Below, one piece after another: positions 45,855-55,676 of a stretch of 64,000 nucleotides of DNA. The number at the start of each line of letters is the position of its first letter. The first letter of the stretch is position 1. This DNA comes from Harmothoe impar (taxonomy: Eukaryota > Annelida > Polychaeta > Phyllodocida > Polynoidae). The notes under the pieces were generated by a model, which was not told the DNA's origin, searched no databases, and worked only from the letters and a program-made list of their open reading frames with translations. The DNA lies in NCBI GenBank assembly GCA_947462335.1, contig OX381705.1:38867770-38931769 (forward strand), written 5' to 3'. Both the position numbers and the translations under genes were made by a program.

Positions 45855-48800
45855 TGAGGAAATATGTCAGATTATCACCGACGTTGGCGGTGAAGATTCA
45901 TTAGCAGTGAATGCGTCCAGCAAGAAGGGAGATGGGACCGTACATCCCGGAAACCATGAGGCTGGGGAGACTGGTACAACAGGCGCCCAGGGGTGCGCGT
46001 ATGGGAAACCTAGTGCCAGTTTAGAGGAGTCAATAACCAAAGAGTTGGTTAAGGTTGGAGGAACCAGGCTTCCCCCGGGTCATCCTTGTCTGGAACACCT
46101 GAAAGGATGTGGATTCGACCTGGGCACTGATAGTGACCTTCACCGGTTTACTAGGAATCCCTCAGTAACTGATGGGAAGAGGTGGTACGTTTCCTGTTCT
46201 GTACAAGGAAAGACTGGGGAGTTTCTTATGGATACTGGAGCTAGCCACTCCATGGTCTCTAAGAGATTCATCAGCTTATTGCCGAATATGTGTGAGAACC
46301 TCACAATGAGGGTAAACGCATGTACGGCCGATGGTACCAGAATGAGGACATTTGGACGGACTTTTCTGATAATCTCTGTGGCCGGGAAAGAATTTGTTTG
46401 GGCCCCGACCATAGCTGAGATTGAAGATGATGGTATTCTTGGTTTGGATTTTGCGGCGCTTTTCGGTGCGACTTTGAATCCGAAAAGTGGGAAGTTGAAA
46501 ATTGAATACCCGTATGATATGACCATACTCTGTAAATTGAGAGTGATAAGTAGTGTCGCTAGTGTGGCACAGACTGTGAAGATTCTCCCGGGAATGACCT
46601 GTGACGTGTTAGTCAGTTCAGGGAGGCTAATCCAGAAAGGATTAGCGGTAATCGAGCCGGATATGGCTGTATTATCCCGGAAGGGATTGGAATCTGCGGA
46701 TACCCTAGTAGGGAATTCCAGATGGACAGTGACACCCATTTCCAACCCCGGAAACTCCACAGTATATCTTGAGAAAGGCACTGAAGTTGGGAAAGTGATA
46801 CTTGCGGAGGCAGTCACCGGTAGCCACCAAGACCTGAGGTTAGAAGAAGGAGGGGAAGAGGAATTGCATGAAGAGTTAACTAAGTTGTTAACAGGATCGT
46901 CCATAACGGATGAGAATGATCAGGAAGCCCTAAAAGCTATGCTGAAGAGATGCAGGCAAGCTTTTGCGGCCCCAGGGGAACCCCTGGGGAGAACCAATAA
47001 GGTATTGCATGAAATTAAAACCGGGGATAACCCCGCTTTTAAGATTCCTTATAGGAGATTACCCCTCAAGAAGAAGATTGTAGCTGAGGAGGAGATAGCG
47101 AAAATGCTGAAGGATAATGTTATTGTTCCCAGCATGAGCCCTTGGTCCTCCCCTGTGTGTATGGTAACCAAGAAGGATGGTAGCATACGGTTCTGTATTG
47201 ATTACCGAAAACTGAATGGGTTGACTAAAAAGAACTCCTATCCTCTTCCTAGGATAGATGAGACGATTGATTCCCTGGGAGGGAATGAATGGTTTTGTAC
47301 CCTGGATTTACAGTCCGGATATTGGCAAGTAGGCATGAAGCCTGAAGATATGGAGAAAACCGCGTTTTCCAGCCATATTGGGTTGTTTGAATATAAGGTA
47401 ATGCCGTTCGGGTTATGTAACGCGCCGGCCACCTTTGAAGCCATGATGGAGACGCTGTTAAGTGATTTATTATGGCGGAAATGTCTAGTTTACTTGGATG
47501 ACGTAATCGTGTTTGGAAAGACCTTTGCGGATTGTTTAAGTAATTTGGAAGAAGTCTTAAACCGAATCATGTCTAACGGTCTCAAATTGAAACCAAAGAA
47601 ATGCAATCTGTTTAAGAAGGATATTAACTACCTAGGGCGGATTATTTCCACCGAGGGGGTTAAGGCGGATCCGGAAAAGATCAGGAGTGTGACTGAATGG
47701 GAAGTCCCCAGGGGTCCTAAAGATGTGCGATCCTTTCTAGGATTCTGCTCATACTATAGGGATTTCCTGCCGGGGTATTCCCGGGTAGCCTATCCGATCC
47801 AGTGTTTGTCACACTGGACACCCGGAAATAGGAAGGAGGAGTTCCCATGGGGGAGGGAACAGGACACAGCTTTCTTAGCAATAAAAAAGTTGTTTGTAGA
47901 GACCCCGGTGTTAAAGTATCCCACCCCGGATGGTCATTTTGTATTGGATACAGATGCTAGTAATGAGAGTATTGGGGCCGCCCTCAGTCAAGTCCAAGGC
48001 GGAGTGGAGGTTCCCATTGCCTTTGCTAGTAATACTATGAGTAAGACCCAGCGTAATTACTGTACCACTAAAAGGGAATTGTTGGCTGTGATAGTTTATA
48101 CTAAAAAGTTCAAACATTTCCTTTGGGGGTCCGATTTTACGCTAAGAACAGATCACTCCTCTTTGAGATGGTTATTGAATTTCAAAGATGCGGAAGGAAT
48201 GATTGGACGTTGGCTAGCACACCTTTCCGAGTTCGGTTTGGAGCAAAGTCAGATCCAGCATAGAGCTGGGGTAAAGCATGTAAATGCTGATGCACTTTCC
48301 CGACGTCCTATCAGGAAGTGCGAAAACACCAACTGTGATGACTGTGGTCAGCATGAAGCTGTCATAGCCGGAGCAAGGATTCCCTTTGAGATCAAGGGAA
48401 CTGGGGTTCTGGAGTGGTCCATGGGAACCATCCGGAAATTCCAGGAAAAGGATCCTAACCTTAGCCGGTTGTTGGTATTGTTACCTAGGAAGATACGGCC
48501 CCCGCGGCCTGAGATTTCCCTGGAGAATCGGGAAATGAGACGACTAATAGCTCAATGGGCAGAGCTAGAGGTCCAGAGCGGAATCATCTACCGATGGAAG
48601 ATTAATTCATCCGGTAGGAGAGTCCGGCAAGTGGTAATACCTTCCGGTATGAGGAGGGATGTTATGTATTATTGCCATGGACACCTGACCAGTGGACATT
48701 TCGGAAAAAAGCGTTCCCTGGAACGTCTGAAAAGGAGATATTACTGGCCAGGGATGAGTAGTGATCTATTAAGATGGATTGCTACTTGCCCGGATTGTTG

Positions 48801-50028
48801 TAAAAACAAACCTGGGCCTGGGATGGGTAAAATGCCTTTGTCCCAGGAGTTGTTTGGTGTAAGATTTGCGCGAGTCGCCATAGATATTATCAGTGGGTTT
48901 AAAACTACCCCTGAGGGTAATACTTGTATGATGGTCGTCACTGACTATTATACTAAGTATACGAGAGTGTTTCCATTAGCGGATCACAAAGCAGCAACCT
49001 GTGCAAAAGCTTTTGTTAAAGGTTGGGTATTGCATCTTGGGGTTCCCCTAATGATGCATAGTGACCAAGGTCGGGAATTTGAATCTGATCTTTGGCAGGA
49101 AATGTGTCACCGACTGGCGATTTGTAAGACGAGAACAAATCCCTATCGGCCACAAAGTGATGGAATGGTTGAGAGATTCAATTGTACATTGATTCAGGTG
49201 TTGAAATCCCTGGTGAATGATAGAATGGATGACTGGGATGAGCAGTGTGATTATGTATGCCATGCATATAATAGCACTGTCCATTCTAGTACTTCCTGTT
49301 CCCCGAATCTATTAGTTTTCGGGGAAGATTTGATAATGCCCGCGGATCTGGTATTCGGGGTGGTTGGAATGAACCCGGAAACCCCCTGCCATGTGATGTT
49401 TGTGGAGTCATTAAGAGATCAATTCAAATATGCTTATGAATTGGTGAGAACTGAACTGCAGAAGAATGCTACCTGGCAGAAGACCGGCTATGATCTAGGC
49501 CTTAAGCCGCGACGATTCAAAGTTGGTGATCAGGTAGTAAGATTACATGAGCCGTTATCGACTCTGAAACTTGCTAGTAATTGGGACGGCCCCTTTGTGG
49601 TTACCCGCATAGTAAGTGACAGTACTGTAGTGATACGTTCATTACAAGGAAAGATGTATAAATCTAATGTAGCTCGACTAAGAGAGTGGAAGGGTAGAGA
49701 TTTGTCCCTGGACTCGTATGAGTTGGAAGTTGATACTTTGATAGAGGAAAGTGAACAGCGGAAATTAGTGAAGGAACCTCCCCGGAAACGCGGGAGGCCG
49801 CGGAAGGAGGTTTCCCGGAAACTAATGGTGCAGAAGCCCGTCATCCCAAAAAGATCCGGGAAGAAGGCGGCTAATAAAGTCTCGCTGGCTGAAGGGAAAA
49901 GGACCCGGAAGAGTGTGGTTAAGGCTAAATCCACTCTGGAAAAAGCGTGTCCTAGAACCAGGTCTAATGTTATGCCTAAAAACATAAGACGCAGTCCCCG
50001 GTTACTAGCCAGGGACGGTATAACCTAA
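45817..50028 (+). CDS. pol: Pol polyprotein: protease, RT, RNase H, integrase
   Basis: Entered by -1 frameshifting; the frame has no ATG at its start. Counting from 45907: aspartic protease with FLMDTGASHS (DTG 109-111) and ILGLD (177-181); RT about 375-580 with TLDLQSGYWQV and catalytic YLDD (529-532); RNase H about 675-800 with D681, E724 and D749; an HHCC zinc domain (H926, H931, C961, C964); integrase core D993, D1053, E1089; and a GPF-type C-terminal domain (WDGPFVV). The last 81 residues are strongly basic and open with an AT-hook (KRGRPRK, near 1294). There is no chromodomain. Pol matures particles, copies RNA to DNA and inserts it. All catalytic residues checked are present and no internal stop occurs, so it looks functional. 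Confidence 0.95.
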   Translation, partial: LEGVTGDGRTVTPEEICQIITDVGGEDSLAVNASSKKGDGTVHPGNHEAGETGTTGAQGCAYGKPSASLEESITKELVKVGGTRLPPGHPCLEHLKGCGFDLGTDSDLHRFTRNPSVTDGKRWYVSCSVQGKTGEFLMDTGASHSMVSKRFISLLPNMCENLTMRVNACTADGTRMRTFGRTFLIISVAGKEFVWAPTIAEIEDDGILGLDFAALFGATLNPKSGKLKIEYPYDMTILCKLRVISSVASVAQTVKILPGMTCDVLVSSGRLIQKGLAVIEPDMAVLSRKGLESADTLVGNSRWTVTPISNPGNSTVYLEKGTEVGKVILAEAVTGSHQDLRLEEGGEEELHEELTKLLTGSSITDENDQEALKAMLKRCRQAFAAPGEPLGRTNKVLHEIKTGDNPAFKIPYRRLPLKKKIVAEEEIAKMLKDNVIVPSMSPWSSPVCMVTKKDGSIRFCIDYRKLNGLTKKNSYPLPRIDETIDSLGGNEWFCTLDLQSGYWQVGMKPEDMEKTAFSSHIGLFEYKVMPFGLCNAPATFEAMMETLLSDLLWRKCLVYLDDVIVFGKTFADCLSNLEEVLNRIMSNGLKLKPKKCNLFKKDINYLGRIISTEGVKADPEKIRSVTEWEVPRGPKDVRSFLGFCSYYRDFLPGYSRVAYPIQCLSHWTPGNRKEEFPWGREQDTAFLAIKKLFVETPVLKYPTPDGHFVLDTDASNESIGAALSQVQGGVEVPIAFASNTMSKTQRNYCTTKRELLAVIVYTKKFKHFLWGSDFTLRTDHSSLRWLLNFKDAEGMIGRWLAHLSEFGLEQSQIQHRAGVKHVNADALSRRPIRKCENTNCDDCGQHEAVIAGARIPFEIKGTGVLEWSMGTIRKFQEKDPNLSRLLVLLPRKIRPPRPEISLENREMRRLIAQWAELEVQSGIIYRWKINSSGRRVRQVVIPSGMRRDVMYYCHGHLTSGHFGKKRSLERLKRRYYWPGMSSDLLRWIATCPDCCKNKPGPGMGKMPLSQELFGVRFARVAIDIISGFKTTPEGNTCMMVVTDYYTKYTRVFPLADHKAATCAKAFVKGWVLHLGVPLMMHSDQGREFESDLWQEMCHRLAICKTRTNPYRPQSDGMVERFNCTLIQVLKSLVNDRMDDWDEQCDYVCHAYNSTVHSSTSCSPNLLVFGEDLIMPADLVFGVVGMNPETPCHVMFVESLRDQFKYAYELVRTELQKNATWQKTGYDLGLKPRRFKVGDQVVRLHEPLSTLKLASNWDGPFVVTRIVSDSTVVIRSLQGKMYKSNVARLREWKGRDLSLDSYELEVDTLIEESEQRKLVKEPPRKRGRPRKEVSRKLMVQKPVIPKRSGKKAANKVSLAEGKRTRKSVVKAKSTLEKACPRTRSNVMPKNIRRSPRLLARDGIT

Positions 50029-50505
50029 GCCGGTACACAACGAGTGTGGTGTCCTGTAATCTTGTTAAATATTTAAATGTTGTAATCAGTTATGTGTGGA
50101 AGTAAGTACGGTCGGAATGATCGTGATAGTCCCCCTGTCAAGGATCCCATGGGTGATGGACGGATAATCCGGTGAATGTGCTTTATTATGCCATTCATAT
50201 ATATTTCATTGATACTCTCGACGAGTTGACAGAGCGTAAGGATTAACACGTGGAATAAGGGTACCTGTTTACAATTGAACGCGCGGTGACCTGGTTCCAA
50301 GGAACTGGGTCACGGGACGCGCGGGGTTGCGCATGTGGGGTGGCGCGCCTTATATAAGGCCCGCGGAGCGGCGGGAATCGCCAGTTGGGGTTGAGAGGCG
50401 GTCCAGAGCAGACGTGAGAGCTCGGACACGACCATTGTCGCTGTGGGGAGGTGGATCCCCTATAAATCCATCAACAAACACTTTTCTTGAGTGTGACACA
50501 AAAAC
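50029..50505 (+). promoter_or_regulatory. Post-pol region with TATA palindrome; possible 3' LTR start
   Basis: Sixteen nt after the pol stop, TGTGGTG (50045) is the exact inverse of the LTR end CACCACA. Further on, GCCTTATATAAGGC (50347-50360) is a 14-bp palindrome with a TATA box 146 nt before the next ORF's ATG. TATAAAT recurs near 50460. No clear polypurine tract precedes 50045. Confidence 0.45.
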
Positions 50506-52005
50506 ATGTCCTCCGAGACAGACCACCAACAGGTGGACCCTCTTCAAGAGGGCGACTCCGCTAGCGGAGGAAATGTGGTTGTTAATCAACCTGACCTCGT
50601 GGACCAGGAATCTCTGGATTTCCTGGGACAAGGGGAGATAATGGACGTCGACGCTGACTCTCAGTCACCGCTTCGCCCTGCTAATGTCGCCGCCAATTAC
50701 TTGGAAGGTCTAGACATTGAGGCCATCAGCCCTGCTGACGGTCGCGCTGATACCGGTGAAGCTGAGTATCAGGATCCGGGTCTATTGTACCATGGAGAAC
50801 CGCCGGCGGACGTTGAAAAACCCCGCCCGGCAGTACCAACACTAGGAGGCTTCATGTCCAATTACGATGGACGTGAAGTAGAACTGCACGAGGACGTGCT
50901 AAGACTCACGGCGGAGGGAGCTCCCCGCCGGATAGACCCGCTCACGAGCCAGGCGATATTGCTCTTCCTGTTAGTGGAGGAGCAGGAGGAGATGCCCCCG
51001 GACTGGTTTGTGTACTGGGAGGCACTCCAGAAAGGACTACGCGTATGCTACTGCTTACGACGAGCTGTCTTCGATTTGCATATCGCAGACATAAAGCGGT
51101 TAATGCCCGCACTCCCAATTCTGTCTCTGGACCCGAATTGTGGAGTTGCCGGGATGTTGTTGACTGGGGTCAACAGATACCGGGCGCGAATCGGGAAACT
51201 CCGAGAGCCGAAAACCCGGAAGGAGTACGAGATTGCTGCCGCTAATACGCAGGGGGTAGTTTCGTATGTCCTGGATGTAGCCACTATTGAAGACTACATG
51301 GATTCTCACAACGTCAAACGAGATATTGCCATATCTTGTTTGGTTGATGAGGCGGTTCGTACAGTACGAACCAGATCTTCCAGTGCGGAGGAGAAGGCGC
51401 GAATAAAAGCGCTGAAAGCCACACCTAGGGGGCGCGGCAGTAAAGGTGAGAGGGGGGCCTCAAACCGGTCAAGCTCGGCCGACAGTAACCAGTCGGACGA
51501 GTTTGTCCAGGAGAGAGGACGTCAGGCTCGCCGGAACGAGAAGGCAAGATTAGCTAACTTGCCGGACTCTGTATTAGCAGAGGGATTACCGGAACAACCT
51601 TCCGGAGGACAGCCCGTTATTCCCCGGGCTGAGGAGGAAACGGATGAGGCTATGGACATAAACGAAGCCAATACTCCGGCGCCCTCCAACACCAACACCA
51701 CCACCACTACCCCGGCCCTTGTGGCAGATATGACCGCCGCCGCGGGAGCAGCGGCCGCCGTGGCGGCTGCGCTGGTATTTAATCCAGCACGTCTCAGCCC
51801 TCTCCGTAGTCCGGCTCATTCGGATGCGGAAGAGGGAGAGGTTCCGGCTAACGCTGAGGAACCAGGAAATGCCCCAGAGGACCCCATCCCGCCTAATGAC
51901 GTGATGAGGCGGATCTGGCAGAACGCGAACAATAAGTTCCGCGTGTTTATTCCCAATTCATGGGAACAGTGTCCGATTGGCCGACCCACCCACCTGGCCA
52001 CGTGA
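50506..52005 (+). CDS. Orphan ORF3 (499 aa) between pol and the 3' LTR repeat
   Basis: ATG at 50506, TGA at 52003-52005 inside the 333-bp LTR repeat, so its last eight codons use LTR sequence. The first ~110 residues are acidic. A compact, hydrophobic, probably helical region covers about 120-290 (PDWFVYWEALQKGLRVCYCL). A Ser/Arg/Glu-rich segment lies at about 295-350 (RGRGSKGERGASNRSSS), then Thr/Pro, a poly-alanine run at 411-423, and a short ordered tail. There is no signal peptide or membrane segment, so it is not an envelope protein despite the env position. No enzyme motif is recognised. Its composition suggests a nuclear or RNA-binding accessory protein, but this is a guess. It could also be a captured host gene or part of another element. 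Confidence 0.6.
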   Translation: MSSETDHQQVDPLQEGDSASGGNVVVNQPDLVDQESLDFLGQGEIMDVDADSQSPLRPANVAANYLEGLDIEAISPADGRADTGEAEYQDPGLLYHGEPPADVEKPRPAVPTLGGFMSNYDGREVELHEDVLRLTAEGAPRRIDPLTSQAILLFLLVEEQEEMPPDWFVYWEALQKGLRVCYCLRRAVFDLHIADIKRLMPALPILSLDPNCGVAGMLLTGVNRYRARIGKLREPKTRKEYEIAAANTQGVVSYVLDVATIEDYMDSHNVKRDIAISCLVDEAVRTVRTRSSSAEEKARIKALKATPRGRGSKGERGASNRSSSADSNQSDEFVQERGRQARRNEKARLANLPDSVLAEGLPEQPSGGQPVIPRAEEETDEAMDINEANTPAPSNTNTTTTTPALVADMTAAAGAAAAVAAALVFNPARLSPLRSPAHSDAEEGEVPANAEEPGNAPEDPIPPNDVMRRIWQNANNKFRVFIPNSWEQCPIGRPTHLAT

Positions 52006-52311
52006 TCTAAGAGCCGGTGTTATATAAGACTCATGTGTTTACCTGGAACGGCAGTCAGTGCAGGCCCGACTGACGAGAGACTTCACATGTCCAACCGTGC
52101 GGACAGAGTTGTATGCTAAGAGTTGTATACTGACCGTTTCCTCTATTTATAGAGAAACCTGATCTACCTGTGTGTATTAATTCTACACTGATCGTTCCCT
52201 AGTAAAGGAACTAGAGTTGTTATTCTTGTGAATAAAGACAGATATATTCTCGCACCTGGAAACTGCCGTGATCGTTGTTCTTTAACCTAGAGTTAACTAC
52301 GAACCACCACA
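51979..52311 (+). repeat. 3' LTR (shared 333-bp part)
   Basis: Matches 42828-43160 throughout by eye and ends in CACCACA followed by GTATT. Its 5' boundary falls inside ORF3; the sequence before it differs from that before the left copy. Confidence 0.88.
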
Positions 52312-52363
52312 GTATTAATAAAACCACCCGCAGAATGAAGATGCCCTTTAATAATACCCTATA

Positions 52364-53206
52364 CAGTCAGGCCTCCATATCCCGGTCTCTGATAAGTCGG
52401 TCGTTCAGTTATCGGCCATTAAATGCATAAGGACCATTTTAATTGCTCTTTATTTGTATATGATAAGTCGGTTATTCATGCTTCCGGGTTCGGCCGATTC
52501 TTTAGGGAACAGAGTGTGTATTTACCATTAAATTATGTCACGATAAATCGGCCAGCCTGAGCACCCCAGGGAGGAGTGTAGATATAACGTACATGCATGG
52601 CAAATTGCTGGCACCTCCTTGGTTTGTTATGTCTCAGTCAGGGAGAGATCAGAAGATATAATCCAAAGCCATCTCTCTAACAAAGCATTTAGCACCTTAA
52701 TAGGATAGGAAGGCATGTCTTTGTAGGCGTAGGTGTTATAACTATTAGGCTTATACAGTCATTGAAACGAATGCTAACACTAGTAACAGAGACTACATGT
52801 ATACATTACATCTAGCCCCCCACCCCTCCCCAAACACACACCCATAGTTTATACTAGTCATTGTTTGTACCCGCACATCCAAGGGGGTCTGGAAGGGGGG
52901 GGGGCATTTCTTCTGTCAATTTTAAGAAATGGCCATGCCACCATGTCGATATTGAAAATGCAATGTATGTCACTAAGCCCAAAAATACCTACGTCAAATT
53001 CTGTGGTCGAGCCCCTCTACCACTGCTAATCCCCCCCCCCCATCATGCAGGACCCACTCTCCCTCCTATCTCACCCCCCCCCCCCCCATCCGGCTATGCC
53101 GCCCCCCCCCCCCCCCGACACACTCACGTTCCACCCACCCGGTCGATTCAGACATCGGTCGACTTTTAACACAAACGGGGATGCCCGGGAAATCGAGGCC
53201 TGACTG
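52364..53206. mobile_element. 843-bp TA-flanked element (pogo/Tc1-like, no transposase)
   Basis: Ends CAGTCAGGCCTCCATATCC and GAGGCCTGACTG between TA dinucleotides. Inner ends repeat TAAGTCGG/CGATAAATCGG words. C-rich runs lie at 53029-53117. No transposase ORF. Confidence 0.75.
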
Positions 53207-53376
53207 TAGTTTTATTCATGCTGCGCTTATAAAAAACCTAGTTTTATTTACTTCCAAGCCAATACTGTAATACAAGTATCTTGGGGTTTTCGCTAACCCC
53301 ATTACAAACGCTAACTTCAATGTCCATTTAGTTGGATTTCCTTATACATGTACATTTTTTTAAATTTCGTTTTCAG

Positions 53377-53708
53377 ATGTCAGACAAAACTGCCGTGGTG
53401 ACGCGTGCATCATCCTACACTGATATCAGCAAACTGACAGTTTGACAACTCAATGAGATCTGTGTCGCTCATGGCATTGGAACTGAACATGGCAAGCAGG
53501 CAAAGATAAACCTGATTTGCTGCCGGTTACATATCTCCACGTCAGGAGGAACAGAAGCCACGTTCACCCCCTGTATATTCGCTGCGGGGCTCACCCAATC
53601 CCAATTCGCTGAATTTGTGTTGTTGGGGCCCGGAAATGTAGCCGCGCTCCAAGGATGGGACAAGAAACTCAGCAAAATGCCGTCTCTTGAGGAGACAATG
53701 GTCAAAAA
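53377..53708 (+). other. Candidate exon with SAP-like segment and one in-frame stop
   Basis: Starts at ATG directly after TTTTCAG (acceptor-like) and ends before GTGAGT at 53709. One frame is open across 332 bp except for TGA at 53443-53445, where CGA (Arg) would restore it, consistent with CpG decay. Around and after the stop, ISKLTV then QLNEICVAHGIGTEHGKQAK looks like a SAP-type DNA-binding helix pair. The tail (GWDKKLSKMPSLEETMVKK) is hydrophilic. It may be a decayed host or transposon exon. Confidence 0.35.
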
Positions 53709-54340
53709 GTGAGTACCCAATACTTAAAAACATTCAATTTACTGGTTTATCTAGCAATAATCCCTTCCATCAGCTTTATCAAAAGGTAGATTTACATATA
53801 TATTGACCTAACTTTCGACCTAATAATGACAGAATCTAGCTTTAAAAAATGCCAGAATCCTTTCATTGTGTAATCACAAAATGCCCGCAAATTACTGGAA
53901 AGTGTCGCGCCTTAAGTCACGGTGGATCAAAATATCATTAGAAATTGTCTGTAAAAAAGTGCAATTAATGTATGCCAATGTCGTTTTTGTAACAAAGTTA
54001 AAAACGATCCAGGGTGGAGGGGGGGGGGGTTAACCTTTTTGTGATGTATTCGATTTGCCAAATGCTCACCCCCACCCCTGCCATAAATAATGAATCCTCC
54101 CTTAGGTAGTCACAGCTTGAGACTGTCTGCTCAACACTACAACGTCTACGTAGCCTCCGTGGAGTGACAGTCTCGGGGCTTTGTATGCGGTAAATTTGAT
54201 GTCCAAAACTGTAACCAGATTGGTTCTAAACCTCCTGCCTTTAAATATTGGGTGATATTTGCAAAACTAAGTTTTATCAATACCTTGGACCTTCAGGTTC
54301 TTGCAATGCAGGTCTGATGTGACGATGTCGATTATAAATA
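53709..54340. other. No gene recognised
   Basis: Non-coding by inspection; G-run at 54017-54030. Confidence 0.5.
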
Positions 54341-54461
54341 CCGTAAAACCTCGCGTATCAGCCTAACTCGCGTATACCCCGACTTTGGGCAGATCATATA
54401 AGCTGCACCAGCGATCTGATTCGCGTACTACTAGCGGCGGCTTATACGCGAGGTTTTACGG
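54341..54461. mobile_element. 121-bp TA-flanked MITE, CCGTAAAACCTC family
   Basis: Ends CCGTAAAACCTCGCGTAT and ATACGCGAGGTTTTACGG with TA on both sides; an internally deleted relative of 35321-36037. Confidence 0.85.
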
Positions 54462-54653
54462 TAGTCATAATCCACCACTTGCTGTCCTATATATGCCCCC
54501 AGACGTGACAAGATATACGGCCGCCATGTTGCTTTTTACGGCATCAAAACGCAGTACGTACCAAATTAACAATACCCAGCGCACCCAGACTTCTGCGCCA
54601 CGGGAGTAGAGAAGAAGGCTCCCCAGACTACCCTTAGGGCGATTATCTTGCTC

Positions 54654-55007
54654 CAGTGTTGCCGAAATGACGCCGGCACGCCGGCTTTTGCCGGCGTAGA
54701 ATCTTAAAGGCCGGCGTAGGGCCTTAGGACGCAGGCCAGGATGGCCTGCCATGATCTCAGCTTCATAATGGTGAAAGAATTTTTCAAATCGGCCTATTAG
54801 AACTGAAGATAGGGCTAGATTAAATAAAATTGTTTTATATCAAATATTTTTTCAATTTCTTTTAAGTTTCAAAGTATAAAACAAGTTATGATAAAGTTTG
54901 TGAAATATCAAAATTCATATGGCCTGCGTGAGAAGGAATGGCCTGCGTAAGATGCCAAGACGCAGGCCACCTTGGCCTGCGTTGGGAAAAAGTTTTCGGC
55001 AACACTG
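54654..55007. mobile_element. 354-bp hAT-like MITE with GGCCTGCGT subrepeats
   Basis: Termini CAGTGTTGCCGAAA and TTTTCGGCAACACTG. TGCTC on both flanks (54649-54653 and 55008-55012) gives a 5-bp duplication. The interior has inverted GCCGGCGTA and ACGCAGGCCA words. Confidence 0.75.
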
Positions 55008-55567
55008 TGCTCAATGAGGCCCTGTTAGGGCGATTTTTGGGGAAAGTACCTTTGCCAACCACACACATGTGTTTACAAAATGTACCAAGTAGCACCCCCC
55101 CCCGGCATCCATGTCACTGAGGCTGATGTCGCATGTCAGATATAAGAACACACTGCCACTGGTGATACTAGCGTAGCAAAAATGGTGCCATCTTTGCAAT
55201 ATTTTTTATAGATCTATGTTCTTTTATCTAAATCTTTACCAATTTCACACAGCATATCCACGGACACGTGAAGATGGCTGTAGTCCTTTTATGCTAACTT
55301 TATCATTTTATTGACTGTGCATTGATTCAATGAAAGCGACATTTATCTTTATTAAACCTTTCTGAATAGCCCGCCGCTGTTTGTAAACAAATCCTCGTGT
55401 TACTAAGGTACACGTGCACGAGTGACGTAATGTTATCATCACGTGACTTTAAAGCGGGCGCTGATAGGCTGAGCCGTCGCATTCAAAATAAGGAGAACGA
55501 GAGAGACTTGTCAATCGAGATTTAATCGAATTATCTGGATTAATTAAGGATTAAACCTTAAATCACT

Positions 55568-55669
55568 ATGCACTTACATCAAGTACACGTCTACACAGAT
55601 GGGAGGGAATCCTCTGTGGGTTCTATGCAGTATTTCGTCGACAAAAACAACAAGATGTTCAACACTAAG
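55568..55669 (+). other. Candidate first coding exon with CpG/E-box upstream
   Basis: 34 codons from the ATG at 55568 (MHLHQVHVYTDGRESSVGSM) to AAG|GTACTT, donor-like. Upstream 55400-55500 holds TGACGTAA, TCACGTGAC and GCGGGCGC, a promoter-like combination. A foldback element (55677-55958) directly follows. Open codons with an acceptor-like CAG (55991-55993) resume at 55994-56046 (LCDQVDDIINQNPLPI then stop), in phase. No homology is recognised. Confidence 0.3.
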
Positions 55670-55676
55670 GTACTTA

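Larger units (their letters stand above)
42828..52311 (+). mobile_element. Ty3/gypsy-type LTR retrotransposon
   Basis: A 333-bp direct repeat (42828-43160 and 51979-52311), apparently without a mismatch, brackets gag, pol and an extra ORF. RT and integrase order (PR-RT-RH-IN) defines the Ty3/gypsy class. LTR identity implies a recent insertion. The matching part ends abruptly on its 5' side in both copies, so one LTR is incomplete or the 3' LTR is far longer. GTATT follows the right LTR and also occurs at 42714-42718, a possible but unproven target duplication. Confidence 0.9.

Noticed and set aside
46140..46904. 254-codon minus-strand ORF inside pol
   Set aside because: Antisense shadow of the protease region of pol.
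51825..51845. GGAAGAGGGAGAGG followed by TTCCGG as a polypurine tract and 3' LTR start
   Set aside because: Purine-rich and resembling TTCCGGGTAACG at 42718, but similarity to the left flank ends after about a dozen bases and it lies inside ORF3.
50506..52005. Reading ORF3 as an envelope gene
   Set aside because: No signal peptide, membrane helix, cysteine pattern or cleavage site; position alone is not evidence.
42434..53708. Joining the exon-like islands at 42434 and 53377 into one gene
   Set aside because: Phases do not agree: the first ends in phase 1 and the second's open frame needs phase 0.
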